Shown here: in pieces, positions 1-11,145 of the stretch
Layout of the letters: every line of letters begins with the position of its first letter
Numbering within the stretch: the stretch's first letter is position 1
Source: Nymphaea colorata
Taxonomy: Eukaryota > Streptophyta > Magnoliopsida > Nymphaeales > Nymphaeaceae
Assembly: GCF_008831285.2 (NCBI RefSeq)
Contig: NC_045144.1
Location: 10,391,672 to 10,455,671 of the forward strand
Length of the DNA: 64,000 nt
Reading direction: 5' to 3'
The notes under the pieces: model-generated
Told to the model about the DNA's origin: nothing
Databases searched by the model: none
The model's input: the letters and a program-made list of their open reading frames with translations, nothing else
Made by a program: the position numbers and the translations under genes

Positions 1-483
1 AAGCTTTTGAACGGCCTCTCTCTCTTTTTCACACACACACACACATATATATATATATACACACACACACAAAAAAAGCAATAAATTAAATTGCTGTTTA
101 CAACTTTAAAAAACAGGTTTTTTTTAAAAAATGTTAAAACTGAAAAAAATCGTTTTAAATGCATTTTTAACGCGTTTTTTTCACTTTTTTTTAATTTTTA
201 ATGCCAAACAGTTTTTTTTTTTATCTTTTATTTGTTGCAAATCTACTTATTCTTTATGTTTGTGTTATTAGTTTCTCACTTATTTAATTTTCCTCCTATT
301 TTTAGTTTTTTTTTGTTTAAAAAAAAATTATCATATTTTTTCCAAACTCGTTGTATGCGTTCATGGTGTAAGTCGGTAAGGTAAAGAAAAAACCACATTT
401 AGAACCAAACAAAGATGCACGGTAAGATAGGACGGTAGGACCATGACAGTGTCCAGCAGTTAGCATCTGGCTAGATAGGCCAT
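1..483. other. AT-rich non-coding DNA with microsatellite at the window edge
   Basis: The window opens with a HindIII site (AAGCTT), then a TC tract, an (AC)n/(AT)n/(AC)n compound microsatellite at about 31-72, and long A and T runs. I see no gene here. The heat-shock gene fragment to the right stops resembling its family at about 486, so its missing 3' part is not in this stretch. Confidence 0.6.
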
Positions 484-485
484 GA

Positions 486-586
486 CGTCGGGTGGGCTTA
501 TTCAGCAGCTTCTCCATCTCCTTCGGGATGCTCATCAGCTGGTTGAGCGTCGACAGCAGCGGCTGCTCCACCATCACCACATCCAT
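486..586 (-). pseudogene. 5' fragment of a cytosolic class II small heat-shock protein gene
   Basis: The ATG at 586 opens about 34 codons rich in G/C-ending codons, beginning MDVVMVEQPLLSTLNQLM and running to NKPTRR. The family pattern of plant class II small HSPs is Met-Asp, then PL..TL..LM..P.E...K, then N.PTR, and this fits. In intact proteins (about 155 residues) this N-terminal arm precedes the alpha-crystallin domain, which holds unfolding clients in the cytosol. Here the similarity stops at about 486. The frame stays open to 317 but no alpha-crystallin domain follows, so the gene is 3'-truncated or rearranged. Its promoter looks intact (see the next entries). The family call comes from a short stretch and could be wrong; the truncation is clear if the call is right. 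Confidence 0.5.
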
Positions 587-738
587 TTTCCTACACCTTT
601 TGCTTTTCCCCTTCTTGGTGGTGCGGAATTGGTTTCTGCGTCTGCAAATGGAGATTCGAGAGCACGATCGCGGTTTGATTCTTGCTCTTGGGGTTTGATC
701 GAACGATTGTTGATGGGGGAACCACAAGTGCAGCGGCC

Positions 739-750
739 CAATTTATAAGG
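739..750 (-). promoter_or_regulatory. TATA box of the small HSP fragment
   Basis: On the minus strand the sequence reads CCCTTATAAATTGGG, a good TATAAAT box. It lies about 155 bp upstream of the ATG at 586, which leaves a leader of about 120-130 nt, a normal length for plant small HSP genes. Confidence 0.5.
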
Positions 751-810
751 GAATCAAAGACGTTACAGAGAGAACTAGAAGGTGCCCGATGGAGGGAGAC
801 GGTGATTTCC

Positions 811-888
811 CGAAGCTTCTTTCTTGCCTCTCGAGATTTTTAGAGCATTCCGTATTGCTTGGACGCAGCAAAAGAATCTTCTGGAGGG
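811..888 (-). promoter_or_regulatory. Two heat-shock elements upstream of the small HSP fragment
   Basis: GAAGCTTC at 812-819 is followed by further TTC-type units. GAATCTTC at 874-881 is followed by TGGA. Both fit the alternating GAA/TTC pattern (nGAAnnTTCn) bound by heat-shock factors. They sit 65-140 bp upstream of the TATA box, where functional elements are usually found, and support the small HSP call independently. Confidence 0.45.
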
Positions 889-889
889 T

Positions 890-1165
890 TTGCTTGAATT
901 GATTCCGCTATCTTTACATTTAATAAATTAAGATAAGATCCATAGTTTTCCAATTTGAGTTCAATCTGATCTGTTATATGTTTATAATTGATAAACCAAG
1001 CTAAGATCCAAATATGCATTCCGTGTGTGCTCTCCTGTCATGGATCTCTTTTAGGGCCTAGTAGTGTTATATCTGATTTTTCAGGATCTATATGGTTGAG
1101 CACTCTTGAAATTCCATGATTTCTGGGTTTTGTTGTAGTTAACCATGTTACGTGGATGTTCCATT
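890..1165. other. Non-coding spacer
   Basis: AT-rich sequence with no coding signal. It separates the heat-shock promoter from a Harbinger-like fragment. Confidence 0.4.
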
Positions 1166-1169
1166 AAAA

Positions 1170-1381
1170 AGTTATCTTTCAATGGTCACCTAAAAAGTCT
1201 CTCATTCATTTTACAATGTCTATCAAACACAGTTAAATTTACCAAGTTAAATTCTTCATGTGCATCAAACATGACTTCAAATTGGAAGAGGGTTAAATTT
1301 CATTCTATTTTTTTTTTTCAGAAAAATTTTCTAGAAAAATTTACCACGTTAAATTCTTTCTTATGCATCAAACGCCCCTTA
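1170..1381. mobile_element. Right-end fragment of a Harbinger-type element
   Basis: This segment repeats the motif order found at the right end of the element at 22081-23801: short units TTAAATT(C)TTC and GCATCAAAC, then ATTGGAAGAGGG, then a stretch of GAAAAATTT, ending ATCAAACGCCCC followed by TTA. The outermost bases match that element's terminal repeat (CATCAAACGGGCCC then TTA). I found no convincing left end, so it is a truncated relative or an old non-autonomous copy. It encodes nothing. Confidence 0.5.
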
Positions 1382-2753
1382 AGGCACTCACCAGGTATTT
1401 GCTCGCCCTGTATTTGATAGAACAGGCCAGTTAACATGAGCGGCTGCTTATCCTGATGTGACCCAAAATTCATATTTGCACTCCCTGCACAAGGTTGATT
1501 CTGCAACCAGTTTGTTCCTCCATAGCCTGCTTCCTTATTGGATCTCTCTCTCTCTCTCTCCCCAAGCATCGATTCTGGCCCAACTAAATGCATGTAAATG
1601 GAATCAAAATTTTCACGTTACCAGAAAGAAAAAAAGGAATCATGTTATGATGATGCAAAAGTACTCACAATTTAGTCAATCATGCATGTGACTACGTGCA
1701 CGTTCTCATCTCTGTTGGAATTTGTTTAATCAAGAAGAAAAAAAGTCCAATTTCCAATTTTTTTATATTTCTTTTTCGATTACATATTTGAGTCCCTTCC
1801 AGCACAGATTTCTGTGTCGTCGCTGGCTCTAAACTTTCAGGTTGAAGCAGACCAAGAATCTCTCTCCCTAAGAAAAGGTTCGGTTAACATCGATTTTTCT
1901 TTTTTCTTTTTTTTTTTTTTTTGGTGAGAAAAGGGAAATTTGGGTGGTCTCCGCTACTTGGACAACTAAAATATGACACAATAAATAAACACTTCCTACA
2001 CTGTCAATTTTTTGCATATCTAGAAATCATGTAATTTTCATGAACAGAAATCAGCACCAGTATGGCTCAATTGGCACGAAGAAGAGAACCCGAGTGAATA
2101 CATAAATTACATAGGAAACAAGACCAGTTCCATTTTTACAGAAAGCGAGAAGCACATTTTCCAACCAGACTACATGTCCCAGATCGATTTGGATATGACT
2201 CCATGTGCATGAATGTGCAGCACAGTCATCAAGCCATATCATGTAGCATACCACCTGCTTAGTCACTGACAGCAGAAAGCGACCAAGCAGATCATACGTT
2301 TACAAGATTTCAACCTTGCATTAGATTCTAGAAAGCAATGTGTTCTCTAGCACTCTGAATGCTGCTTTCGTTATTCACAGGCACTTGACCAGTTCCGATG
2401 ACTCATTGAGACATTACAACCATATGATTTGCTCCAACCTTTTGAAGAATGAACATTTCAGATTCTTAGATTGAAGACACAGAATCATCGCCAATGTGAA
2501 AGTTATTATATGTCATAAAAAAAAAGGCACCCATGTCATTTAAGAGAAAAACATAACAACTGCAAGTAGACAAATTTGCCAATTATTAGAAATCAATTTT
2601 TAGTTCAAATGTTAAGCAATGGGTCCGTCCAGAAGTAAAAAATTATATGTAAAGGAACTTTTTCAAGGAGAAGCCAAAAATCAAATCACAGAGACCATGA
2701 ATAAGCTGATTTGGAATAAGTATCCTATGACACGGTAACCTTCTTTCTTCTCT
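1382..2753. other. Spacer and 3' flank of the UDP-glucose dehydrogenase gene
   Basis: About 1.4 kb without a credible reading frame. There is a TC tract at 1541-1561 and a T run near 1905-1922. The part next to 2754 must contain the 3' UTR of the minus-strand gene that ends there. I could not fix the poly(A) site. Confidence 0.4.
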
Positions 2754-4196
2754 CTATACCATTGTTGGCATATTCTTGACCCATGGATCCAGAGGCTTGC
2801 CAATGGAGTAAACTATAAAACCAATTTTCCTCAGTTTTTCAAGATCAAGAATATTCCTCCCATCAAACACAAAAGCTGGCTTCTGCATGTCTGTATAGAT
2901 CCTCTCAAAATCCAACTTCTTGAATTCATCCCACTCCGTGACAATGCAAATTCCATGAGCACTCTTGGTGGCTTCATAAGCATCCCATACCACATTCACC
3001 TGCTTAACAGAAGTTGGGCTTTTCGGCTGCAAACTGCCTTGGTAACCCCAATCAGACTTGATCATGGAAAGTTCCCTTCTAATTTGATCTTCGGTCACCT
3101 GAGGATCATAGATGCTGATGTTTGCCTTATCCCTCAGAAGGCCATTGCAAACATCGATTGCAGGTGTCTCTTGAGTATCCCCTGTGTCTTTCTTGAAAGC
3201 AAAACCCAACACTGCAATCTTCTTCCCACAAACAGTGTTAAACATGGATGATACTACTCGGTTCACAAACCGAGATTTCTGGTAATCATTGATCTTTATC
3301 ACCTGCTTCCAGTAATTTGCAACCTCAAACAACCCATTGCATTCACAAATGTAAATCAGGTTCAAAATGTCCTTCTGGAAGCAGGATCCACCAAAACCAA
3401 CACTTGAATTTAAGAACTTTGGACCAATTCTTGAATCTTTACCAACAGCATGCGCAACTTCTAAGATATTGGCTCCAGTTGCTTCACAAAGAGCAGATAT
3501 TGCATTCATAGAGGAGATGCGTTGAGCCAGGAAGGCATTGGCGGCCAACTTAGACAGCTCGGCAGACCATAAATTGGTCGTGATGATCTGATCTTCAGGC
3601 ACCCAATGAGCATAAACTTCTTTAAGAGTCTGTACAGCCCTTCTGCCTTCCAGAGTCTCCCGACCTCCAATCAGCACCCTATCAGGTTTAAGAAGATCCT
3701 GAACTGCAGTACCTTCAGCCAAAAACTCAGGGTTGGAAAGGATGTGAAATTTGATGCCTTTTCTGTTATATGTCAAGATCTTCTCAATTGCTTCTGCTGT
3801 TTTAACAGGAACTGTGGATTTCTCAACAACAATCTTATCAGTCTTTGAGACATCAGCTATCATGCGAGCAGCACTTTCCCAGTAAGTGAGGTCAGCTGCT
3901 TTTCCAGCTCCAAGACCTCTGGTTTTTGTGGGTGTATTTACTGAAACAAATATAATATCTGAATCAGAGATATGTTTCTCTATGTTAGTGCTGAAGAAGA
4001 GATTCTTTCCCCTGCAACTTTTGACAACATCTTCAAGGCCTGGTTCATAGATAGGAAGTTGATCACTATTCCAGGCAGCAATACGTGAAACAGATATGTC
4101 AACAACAACAACTTCAATTTTTGGACATTTGCTAGCAATCACAGCCATGGTCGGCCCCCCTACATAGCCAGCACCAAGGCAACATATCTTCACCAT
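2754..4196 (-). CDS. UGD: UDP-glucose 6-dehydrogenase
   Basis: This enzyme oxidises UDP-glucose to UDP-glucuronate with two NAD+ in the cytosol, feeding pectin, hemicellulose and other wall sugars. The protein is 480 residues, the usual plant length. The NAD-binding Rossmann motif GAGYVGG is at residues 8-14, FLAEGTA at 158-164, and the catalytic cysteine is Cys272 in [10 protein letters not shown]. The C-terminal half has the family block [19 protein letters not shown], and the protein ends [12 protein letters not shown] chose the ATG at 4196 because plant homologues begin MVKICC(I/L)GAGYVGG. The frame stays open upstream to 4370, but that stretch reads as intron: an acceptor (TTTTGCAG) lies 9 bases before the ATG. 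The coding region is uninterrupted, with no frameshift or missing key residue, so the gene looks functional. Confidence 0.97.
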   Translation of the reverse strand: MVKICCLGAGYVGGPTMAVIASKCPKIEVVVVDISVSRIAAWNSDQLPIYEPGLEDVVKSCRGKNLFFSTNIEKHISDSDIIFVSVNTPTKTRGLGAGKAADLTYWESAARMIADVSKTDKIVVEKSTVPVKTAEAIEKILTYNRKGIKFHILSNPEFLAEGTAVQDLLKPDRVLIGGRETLEGRRAVQTLKEVYAHWVPEDQIITTNLWSAELSKLAANAFLAQRISSMNAISALCEATGANILEVAHAVGKDSRIGPKFLNSSVGFGGSCFQKDILNLIYICECNGLFEVANYWKQVIKINDYQKSRFVNRVVSSMFNTVCGKKIAVLGFAFKKDTGDTQETPAIDVCNGLLRDKANISIYDPQVTEDQIRRELSMIKSDWGYQGSLQPKSPTSVKQVNVVWDAYEATKSAHGICIVTEWDEFKKLDFERIYTDMQKPAFVFDGRNILDLEKLRKIGFIVYSIGKPLDPWVKNMPTMV

Positions 4197-4205
4197 TTTA
4201 TTCAA

Positions 4206-6072
4206 CTGCAAAATGAAGACAAACAACATGTGATTAAACCAAATGCACTTAAAAGGGGCGTGAGAGTGTCTAATGTGACAGTCTAAATTAACCTGTCTAT
4301 AAAATTCAGAAAATAGAGTATAAAGATAACCATCCAAACCATTTGATACCACAATATATATAGGGTTCACAGAATATGACCGCTTATATGCATTGACTCA
4401 ATCTTTTGATCTAAATTAAATGATTATAAAGGGTGCTAATTCATGAAAAAAGACAACTAAAAAAAGGTAACAAGTATCTCACTTTTTGAAGGATTATTTT
4501 ACGACTTCATTTGTGAACCATCTAAATCATGTTGATGGGAGGTTGAGATTAGGGTGCACCACAAGTACTCACGTTTCAAGAAGACCAGTCACAGTTTCTC
4601 AGTTGGATATGAATATCATCCGGTCCGCTCATAATTTAGAACACACAACAGTCTAAAGCAGTGTATAACAGACCAGAGGTCTGGCTTTGGAATTTGGATT
4701 TGGTCAAGTATGTTATGATATCTAAAACAACTAATAAGATAAATGTCATAATGGAAGCGCTGGGGAAGACAAAAGGAAGAAAAATGATGAAAAAAGAGAG
4801 CTAACAAACATCACTAGAGAGATGTGAAAGCAGCATTTTCAAGTCTCTATTCATGTTGAGGAAAGTGGAAAATTGACAGTCACATACAGAACAAGGAACC
4901 AGAAGGGAAGAATCAGTAAACAAAAACCAAGCAAGCCTGCAGTTATTACAAACAAGAAATCAACCCACAGCTTGAAAAATTTCTCCAGCTGCACCCTAGC
5001 AACAGTAATACTGGTCAGAATTGTGCATGTCAGGAAACGAAAAGACTTGAGTTACACAAGCGTACTACTACCAAGATAAAAGAAAATCAGTATATCAAAT
5101 GGTTATAACCATCAAAAAGTGTTTAGCTCGATGGGCAATTTCAAAATTAAACCTGCAAAAAAAACGTCATAGAGGCACCATGCATGTACTGGAGTTTTTG
5201 CTAAAAGTGGACATAATGCATCGAATGATCAGATCTTCTAACATGAAATGCATGTCCAATGCGAGGATCCATCAGTTTAAAACTAAAAAGGAAAACATCA
5301 ATACTCAGATGATTGAACCGAGTCTTTTTTTTTTTGTGACAAGAAAACACTACCTAAATCATCAGATAAACATAAAAGGACAACCTAGCGAATTCAAGAC
5401 AAGACCAATAAAACCAAACAGAGTACCCTTTATGCTGCATGAAACAGAAAAAAAACACAGAAGAAAGGAAGCACAAGGGGTACTCTGTTTGGTTTTGGTG
5501 GTACTCTGTTTGGAAACTCGGAAACATAAAGATATACCACCTGTTGTAAACCACAGAATAAAGGAAGCATAAAGAATAAACAGGGAAACTGTTGATGCTG
5601 AAACTGACAAACAGGAAACCACCAACTCAACACGGAAGCAATCAGATCAACGTTTTCATTTATAACTACTCAAATGCCTTGCAAGAAGGAATAGGCAGTC
5701 TGCAGTCACTATTTATGGAGAAGCTATGAATTCACAACCAATGCAGAAGCAGGAGAGGAACTGAGGATAATAGTCCTTCCTTCCCTGCATGACAAATCTC
5801 GAGGAATCAACCCCTTATATATGCAACAGCCATTTGAGATACACCCACCTGTGAATATTTTATATCTGCTCGTGAAGTACTTTTACCAACAAAAGACACA
5901 GGGAACGATTGCTCCGGAAACGAAGAAAGTAGACCACCAGGATTCAGTATATAGAACCAGCATACTGATCACCATGAGATGGAGGAAATAAAGAAACCCC
6001 AGAAAACTAAAACAAGCGCAAATATTTTTTCTTCCCGAGATTTTCGTATGGGGGTCACGAGATTTCTTTTAC
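4206..6072 (-). other. Likely 5'-UTR intron of the UDP-glucose dehydrogenase gene
   Basis: On the minus strand, a donor TTTCAGAG|GTAAAAG at 6073/6072 and an acceptor TTTTGCAG| at 4206/4205 would remove 1867 bp and leave a 9-nt leader before the ATG. Plant UDP-glucose dehydrogenase genes commonly have an intronless coding region with an intron in the 5' UTR, which fits. A weaker alternative donor, CACAG|GTGGGTG, lies near 5850. The intron holds only short, unconvincing reading frames. The acceptor is well supported and the donor is inference. Confidence 0.5.
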
Positions 6073-6350
6073 CTCTGAAATCGGGATTCTTCTTTAACGC
6101 CAAAAAAAGCGGCGTGAGCAGCACCCAGAATTGTCAAAAACTGGTGAAGCCGTTGACACGGAAAGAATCTTAATTGATGGTGACAGGTAATGCGTGAAAT
6201 GGAACAAAAGCTTTCGTTGAAACCGTTAGTTTGAGAGCAAATGAAGCATGAAGGAAGCAGGGAGGTGGACATAAAACGTGCACTACAATTGTGGGGAACG
6301 AAAGGTTTTCTGCTTTTTTTTCTTCAGGCCCTTTGATGGTGTGGAAATAT
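6073..6350 (-). promoter_or_regulatory. Probable first non-coding exon and core promoter of the UDP-glucose dehydrogenase gene
   Basis: If the donor at 6072 is right, the transcript begins somewhere in 6250-6320. A minus-strand TATA-like CTATATTT lies at 6343-6350, about 30 bp upstream of that zone. I cannot place the start exactly. Confidence 0.3.
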
Positions 6351-7573
6351 AGAGTTGAAAATATACTTTTAGAAATATATTTTTTAAAATAAATATTAAT
6401 AAAAAAACAAGTTAAACATTTGAATGAATGACAAAAACACGCTGTCTCGGCTACTGCATGGAGTCACTTGAATGATGATGCAATCACACTAAATAGGCGG
6501 TTAAATCAAATTTTTTGAAACGTGAGAATGCTTTAGAGAGACACTGTATCTTTTTCATTTGGCCTGTACCGAGTACATTCGATGTTGAGTTCTCGTATAT
6601 TTATTTAAAAGTATAACTAGTTTCAACCTCCTTCTAGTGAGAATTCATTTTGAATGAGCACAAAAAGTATTTCATCCTATTATTTAACAAAATAGTTGAA
6701 GCCCTCACCTAACTCTTTGTATCGTGACCTATTTTGGTGGTTCAAAGTCAAGGTACTGCTCTTCATGTGCTTTAACTTGTATAGAGTTGATGTATGAAAA
6801 TTCAAAATAAAAACTGGCTGTCTACTAGTTCTGTCCTAACCATTGCTCCCCGTCCCTTCATATACATGTTTCATTTCATTTGACGAGTTTTGTTTGTATG
6901 AGAACTCAGTCGCACCGAACCCGATGATTGATGAGATTCTCATCATTTTCGACCAAGGAGTGCCAAAACCAAGCTTGGTCATGGAGGAGCTATAGGACCG
7001 AACCCTGACTCTCTTTATGACGACAGCCAAGCCAAGTTCCTTTGCCTCCCTTTCATTCTGAACTGGTAACCGATTACTTTCTCCCTTTCAACCTCGGTGC
7101 TTCTTTTTTCTTAAAGAAAAAATCCACCTTTCTCGCCCAACTTGCCTTCATGCACAAACCATCGAGCACGTGACAAGAGAAGAATTGCAAAATCTGCGTG
7201 CCAATTTGACTTTGTTGTCAAGAAGTTTAATCACTCCATGCTTTGAACTTTCAAGTGGCGTTGTTCCTTGACCCTTAAGAGCCGGGCCTCGTCCGTGGCC
7301 TGCCTTTTGCTTAAAGGAAAGGAGATTTTGAGAGATAAATTATGTATGAAAGATTCTGGGAAACATGCCACAAGTATAAGATAAATTTAAAATAAATGAG
7401 GCAAGTGTTTGAATTAGCAGAACTGTTCGATGAAATTGAATTTTAAGAGTTCTATCGGCCAATTTTAATTAGCATAATGAGGATTTTAGGAATGTTAGGA
7501 TGCCATGCTGCATAGCCTGCATTAAGTCTCAGTGCTAATATTTTGTTAGCTTGAGTTTTCCCTTAGTGATGTT
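6351..7573. other. Intergenic DNA
   Basis: About 1.2 kb with no coding signal and no recognised repeat. The outer promoter of the minus-strand dehydrogenase gene may extend into its left part. Confidence 0.4.
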
Positions 7574-7581
7574 CTTGTAAG

Positions 7582-7794
7582 CAGGGGTGGAGCCAGAAAT
7601 ATTTTATGACGGAGGCCAAATTATAGTTTCAAAATTTTGACAGGGGCTAAAATGTCATTTTAAAAAAAAAATTATAGGACAAACAAATTTTTTAAAAATT
7701 TACATGTAATTTTTTATTATTATTACTTTTTGATTGAGAGGTGGGGGGGGTAGGGGAGGTGGTTGAAGCAGGGCTCCTGCTGGCTCTGCCCCTG
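7582..7794. mobile_element. hAT-type MITE with 8-bp target duplication
   Basis: A 213-bp non-coding element. Its left end CAGGGGTGGAGCCAG and the reverse complement of its right end (CAGGGGCAGAGCCAG) form 15-bp terminal inverted repeats with two mismatches. The flanks are CTTGTAAG (7574-7581) and CTTGTAAA (7795-7802), an 8-bp duplication with one mismatch, as expected for hAT transposition. The interior is A/T-rich, then G-rich, and codes for nothing. It would have depended on a hAT transposase made elsewhere. Its right half is also where the 3.39-kb tandem array begins. Confidence 0.75.
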
Positions 7795-10700
7795 CTTGTA
7801 AAGCATGCACCCTCAATTAACAAAAAGGAGTATCACATGTTATGAATAGATGGTAAGAGGTAAATATGAAGGATGTCAAGTTGAAGACATTTGAATCAGA
7901 TCCTAGACCTGCCGTTTTGCTATTATGAGGGTGTTGTCTTGTATAGAAATCTTAGTTAGTCCGAGCTACGTTCATCAGCAGCAAAGAGAGTAAAGTTCAA
8001 GGAATGCCTAACTGGTCTCCTTTTTTCTCCAAAAAAGAAATTCAAATGTCACCCAACTTCCGCCATTGTGCATTGTGCACCTGAATTTAAAAGATTATAT
8101 GTAATGACTAATAACATGTCAAGAAATTTGGTCCACTTGGTTAGGGAGTTGAATTTAAGAGTTCTAAGTTGAAAAAGAAGTCAAGATTTTAATTGTGTTA
8201 ATCCGCACGTCTTCGGGCATATATAGAACAATAAGAGTTTGGACTTCTAGCTCCAAGTTGCCAATTAGGAAAAAGGCATTACTGGCATTATGCAGATGCG
8301 AAGATAGTACTTATCTTCATTAGGATGATTATCCCTGATATCTTCCAACACTTAGAGTGTCCTTTTGGCCGTATGATGATAGCTTAAGTTTTGTTAGAAA
8401 GTAAACACGTGCACCATTCTTACGCTGATTATATTGAACCAAATTAATATGCTAATTATGAGGTATGGAGGCAACCTGGCAAATCGCATTTCCATTAATG
8501 TACGAACATCTAGTTAGTTAAACAAAGTGGACATCTATGCCATTTTTTATGGTAATTTTGCAGAAATACATAAAAATGATAAATGTGGAATATGCATGTG
8601 ATCTACAAAATCATGTTTCTATTGCTCAAACATTGGATTTAGCAAAATATAGTAAAAATAAACGCTGTTCTTATAATAATTTTGTCAAAACAAATAAAAG
8701 AGTTAAGTGGCTCTTATGTATACAATCTACAAACCATGCTTACAATGTTTAAACATTGAGTGAGAAAAAGAAAGTGAACATACTCATGTTTTGGTTAATT
8801 CAGCAAGAGTGACATGCGCGTTGTCATTAACTCAGCATACTTCCATCATGTACATGAATGATGCGAAGAACTGAAAGTAAAACCATTGTGTTACTCAACT
8901 TTTGCATATCAAATTGATTGAACACATGAAAAAGGGACACACATACATTCTGAACTTCAATTAAATTTTCTTTATTAGATGGCAAAATTCATAGTGCTAT
9001 TCAAGAAAAGGAACACACATGCCTTACATGTGAAATCATATAGGGATATTATGATAATGAATGTCACAAATATTTACCATGTGATGCTTATGCCTATCCA
9101 TTATTCCTTATAAAGCTTTGACCTCAATGCAGTGAAATATTTTCTTCAAATGAAACGACCAACCATGCCACAAACCCTCTTAGAGGAAAGGTGAAAGGCA
9201 AAAAGAGTGAAAATGTTTATTCAGCTCCTATTATAGACCAATTGGAAGTGAATGAGAAGCTTTTGGTAGTGACATGCAATGCAGGATGTGGTGGAATTTT
9301 TTTAGAACAATGGTGATGGACCTAGGGAGGTCATATTGGCTCTAGCAAAATAAAGGCAACAATAATAATTCTGGTGTTTGCTGGTTAAGAATGCCAAAGG
9401 GTGGCAAAGGATTGTTTTTTGTGAGAGAAAAATCTTACACCGGTCCATCATCTTCCTTGAAAAAATTTGAAATCAATAATTTGCCTTCTTTTTTGGTAGT
9501 ATAGAGGTTATTTCTAATGCCACACACTATGTAAAACATTGTGTTGTATGTCTTTAATTATCAAGTGCCTTTTGTGGTATCCATTTACATAATTTCATTT
9601 TCATGTATCATTGTACTGCATTGGATGTAACTTGAAACTAATGAAACTATAAATAAGTAACCACATTGGACCAATGAAATTGAAACAAATGGACAAAGTA
9701 TGCACCTTGAATATGAAATTCACCTATGCCAATGGTTATGCAACTTGCATAAGCACAAGTATGCACCTTTTGGTTACTCTTTATACTTATTCTCTAATAT
9801 AATGCTTGTTATAGCATGAACATGTTTGCAATCAAAAGATTAATCTTAATCCTAATATAACAGCTGTTCGCATTGTGAGCTTCCTGCGGCATGTGGGAGA
9901 GGGAAGGTCATGCCTGAAGCAGCAAAATTTGGGGTTTTCTTGAAAATAGTTTTTTTTAGGAGAAAGGGACCTGCCCATTGGTACGAGAATCGATCGTTTA
10001 TGCAAGCATTAACAAGGATAATCAATCTAAGGTCTAAGTTTTCTCAAGCTTGACAAGTCATTTTCCTATATGAATGTGCAGGGATTAGATTTTAGATTTT
10101 TGGAGTTCATTTTGAACAAAGATTTGGATTTCATTGAGAATGTTTTTTACATTTTAGAAATTTTGAAGATTGGGATATTGTATTTAGAATGAGATTTTTG
10201 AACTAATCCTGGATTTTAGCAATTGAGCTTGGATTGGGTCCCAAAATTGGAATTTGTAATTGAAAATTGAGAGTTTGAATAGAATTGGTGATTGGATAAT
10301 TGAAGCTCATTAATTATTGTTGAAACTTGGAATTATGAAATTGAGTTTGATCTAGACTTAGAATTTTGAGGATAGTTGGGATTTGAAAATTAAATTGGAT
10401 AGTTTCATTTGAAATGGATAGCTGAAGTCTAGCTGGAACTTTTGAGATCAATCAATTGAAAATATATTCAGATTTGGAATTTTGAGTTTTGAGTCTAGTT
10501 TTGAAAATATTGGTGTTTTGAGAGATTTTGAGGAAACTTGATTTAATTTGGTTGGTTTTGATTTTGCAATGAGATTTAAAATTTAGAATTTTGGGAATCC
10601 AAGTTAGTTTTAAGAGAATTTCTTGATTGGAATTTTGATTTTTTAGAATTTTGATAAAGAACATGCAATTTTGCTTGACTTGAAAATTGGTTTGATTTTT

Positions 10701-11145
10701 TGGGAAAATCCAATCATGGAATTTGATTTAAAATTGATTTTGAAAATTCAGGTTTTGTAACCGTTTTAGAAATTTTGTATTTTCACATCAAAATAAGTGA
10801 GGTGCTAAAGTTTTTGTTGCAATATGACTTGGTCATGGTAACGACTCCAACTTGACTCCCTTAGATTTTTGCGAAAGTGAGTGAGTGAGTGCACGCGTGC
10901 ACATATGAAATAAACTACACATACATACTTCACTCTATTTCTCTCCATGCGTAATTCAATTGGATCTCACATGAGTATGGGTCCGCCCTGCAAGTAGAAG
11001 ATGTAGGAGGTCAACAACTCATTTCTTAATGTAGAGGAAATTTTTGGAGATAATGTCCATGAGCTTAGGTTTTGGAAATTTTTAGTTTCGTAGATTTCCT
11101 CTACAGGGCTCCTGCTGGCTCCTGCTGGCTGAAGGGGAGGGGAGG
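7752..11145. repeat. Tandem array copy 1 (3394-bp unit)
   Basis: The same sequence recurs at a constant offset of 3394 bp (7801 corresponds to 11195 and 14589). Copy 1 starts in the right end of the MITE and ends with a 46-bp junction filler (11100-11145). The unit has no convincing gene: a 71-codon frame at 8537 is repeated exactly in each copy but resembles nothing and has no coding bias. From about 10080 to 10760 the unit is dense in GAATTTTGAG-type words. At 9961-10033 it carries a motif (AAAGGGACCTGCCC, then ATCAATCTAAGG) shared with retroelement-like DNA at 27691 and 21205, so it probably derives from a decayed LTR element. Confidence 0.9.
11100..11145. repeat. Junction filler between array copies 1 and 2
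   Basis: 46 bp lie between the last base shared with copy 3 (11099) and the first base of the next unit (11146). The filler has two tandem GGCTCCTGCT words and G-rich runs. Both occur in the right end of the MITE (near 7771-7785), so it looks copied from there. The same filler recurs at 14494-14539. Confidence 0.75.

Noticed and set aside
4197-4370. N-terminal extension of UDP-glucose dehydrogenase (58 more residues)
   Set aside because: Plant homologues start at MVKICC. The extension crosses a good intron acceptor and has no family similarity.
5354-5633. Overlapping minus-strand frames of 60-90 codons
   Set aside because: They lie in the predicted 5'-UTR intron, overlap one another in different frames and have no domain similarity.
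8537-8752. 71-codon frame repeated exactly in each 3.39-kb unit (also at 11931 and 15325)
   Set aside because: The identity comes from the recent tandem duplication, not from selection. There is no recognisable domain, coding bias or supporting signal.
10452-10664. 70-codon minus-strand frame in each array unit
   Set aside because: It is the translation of a GAATTTTGAG-rich low-complexity tract; its Lys/Asn/Ile-rich composition is an artefact.
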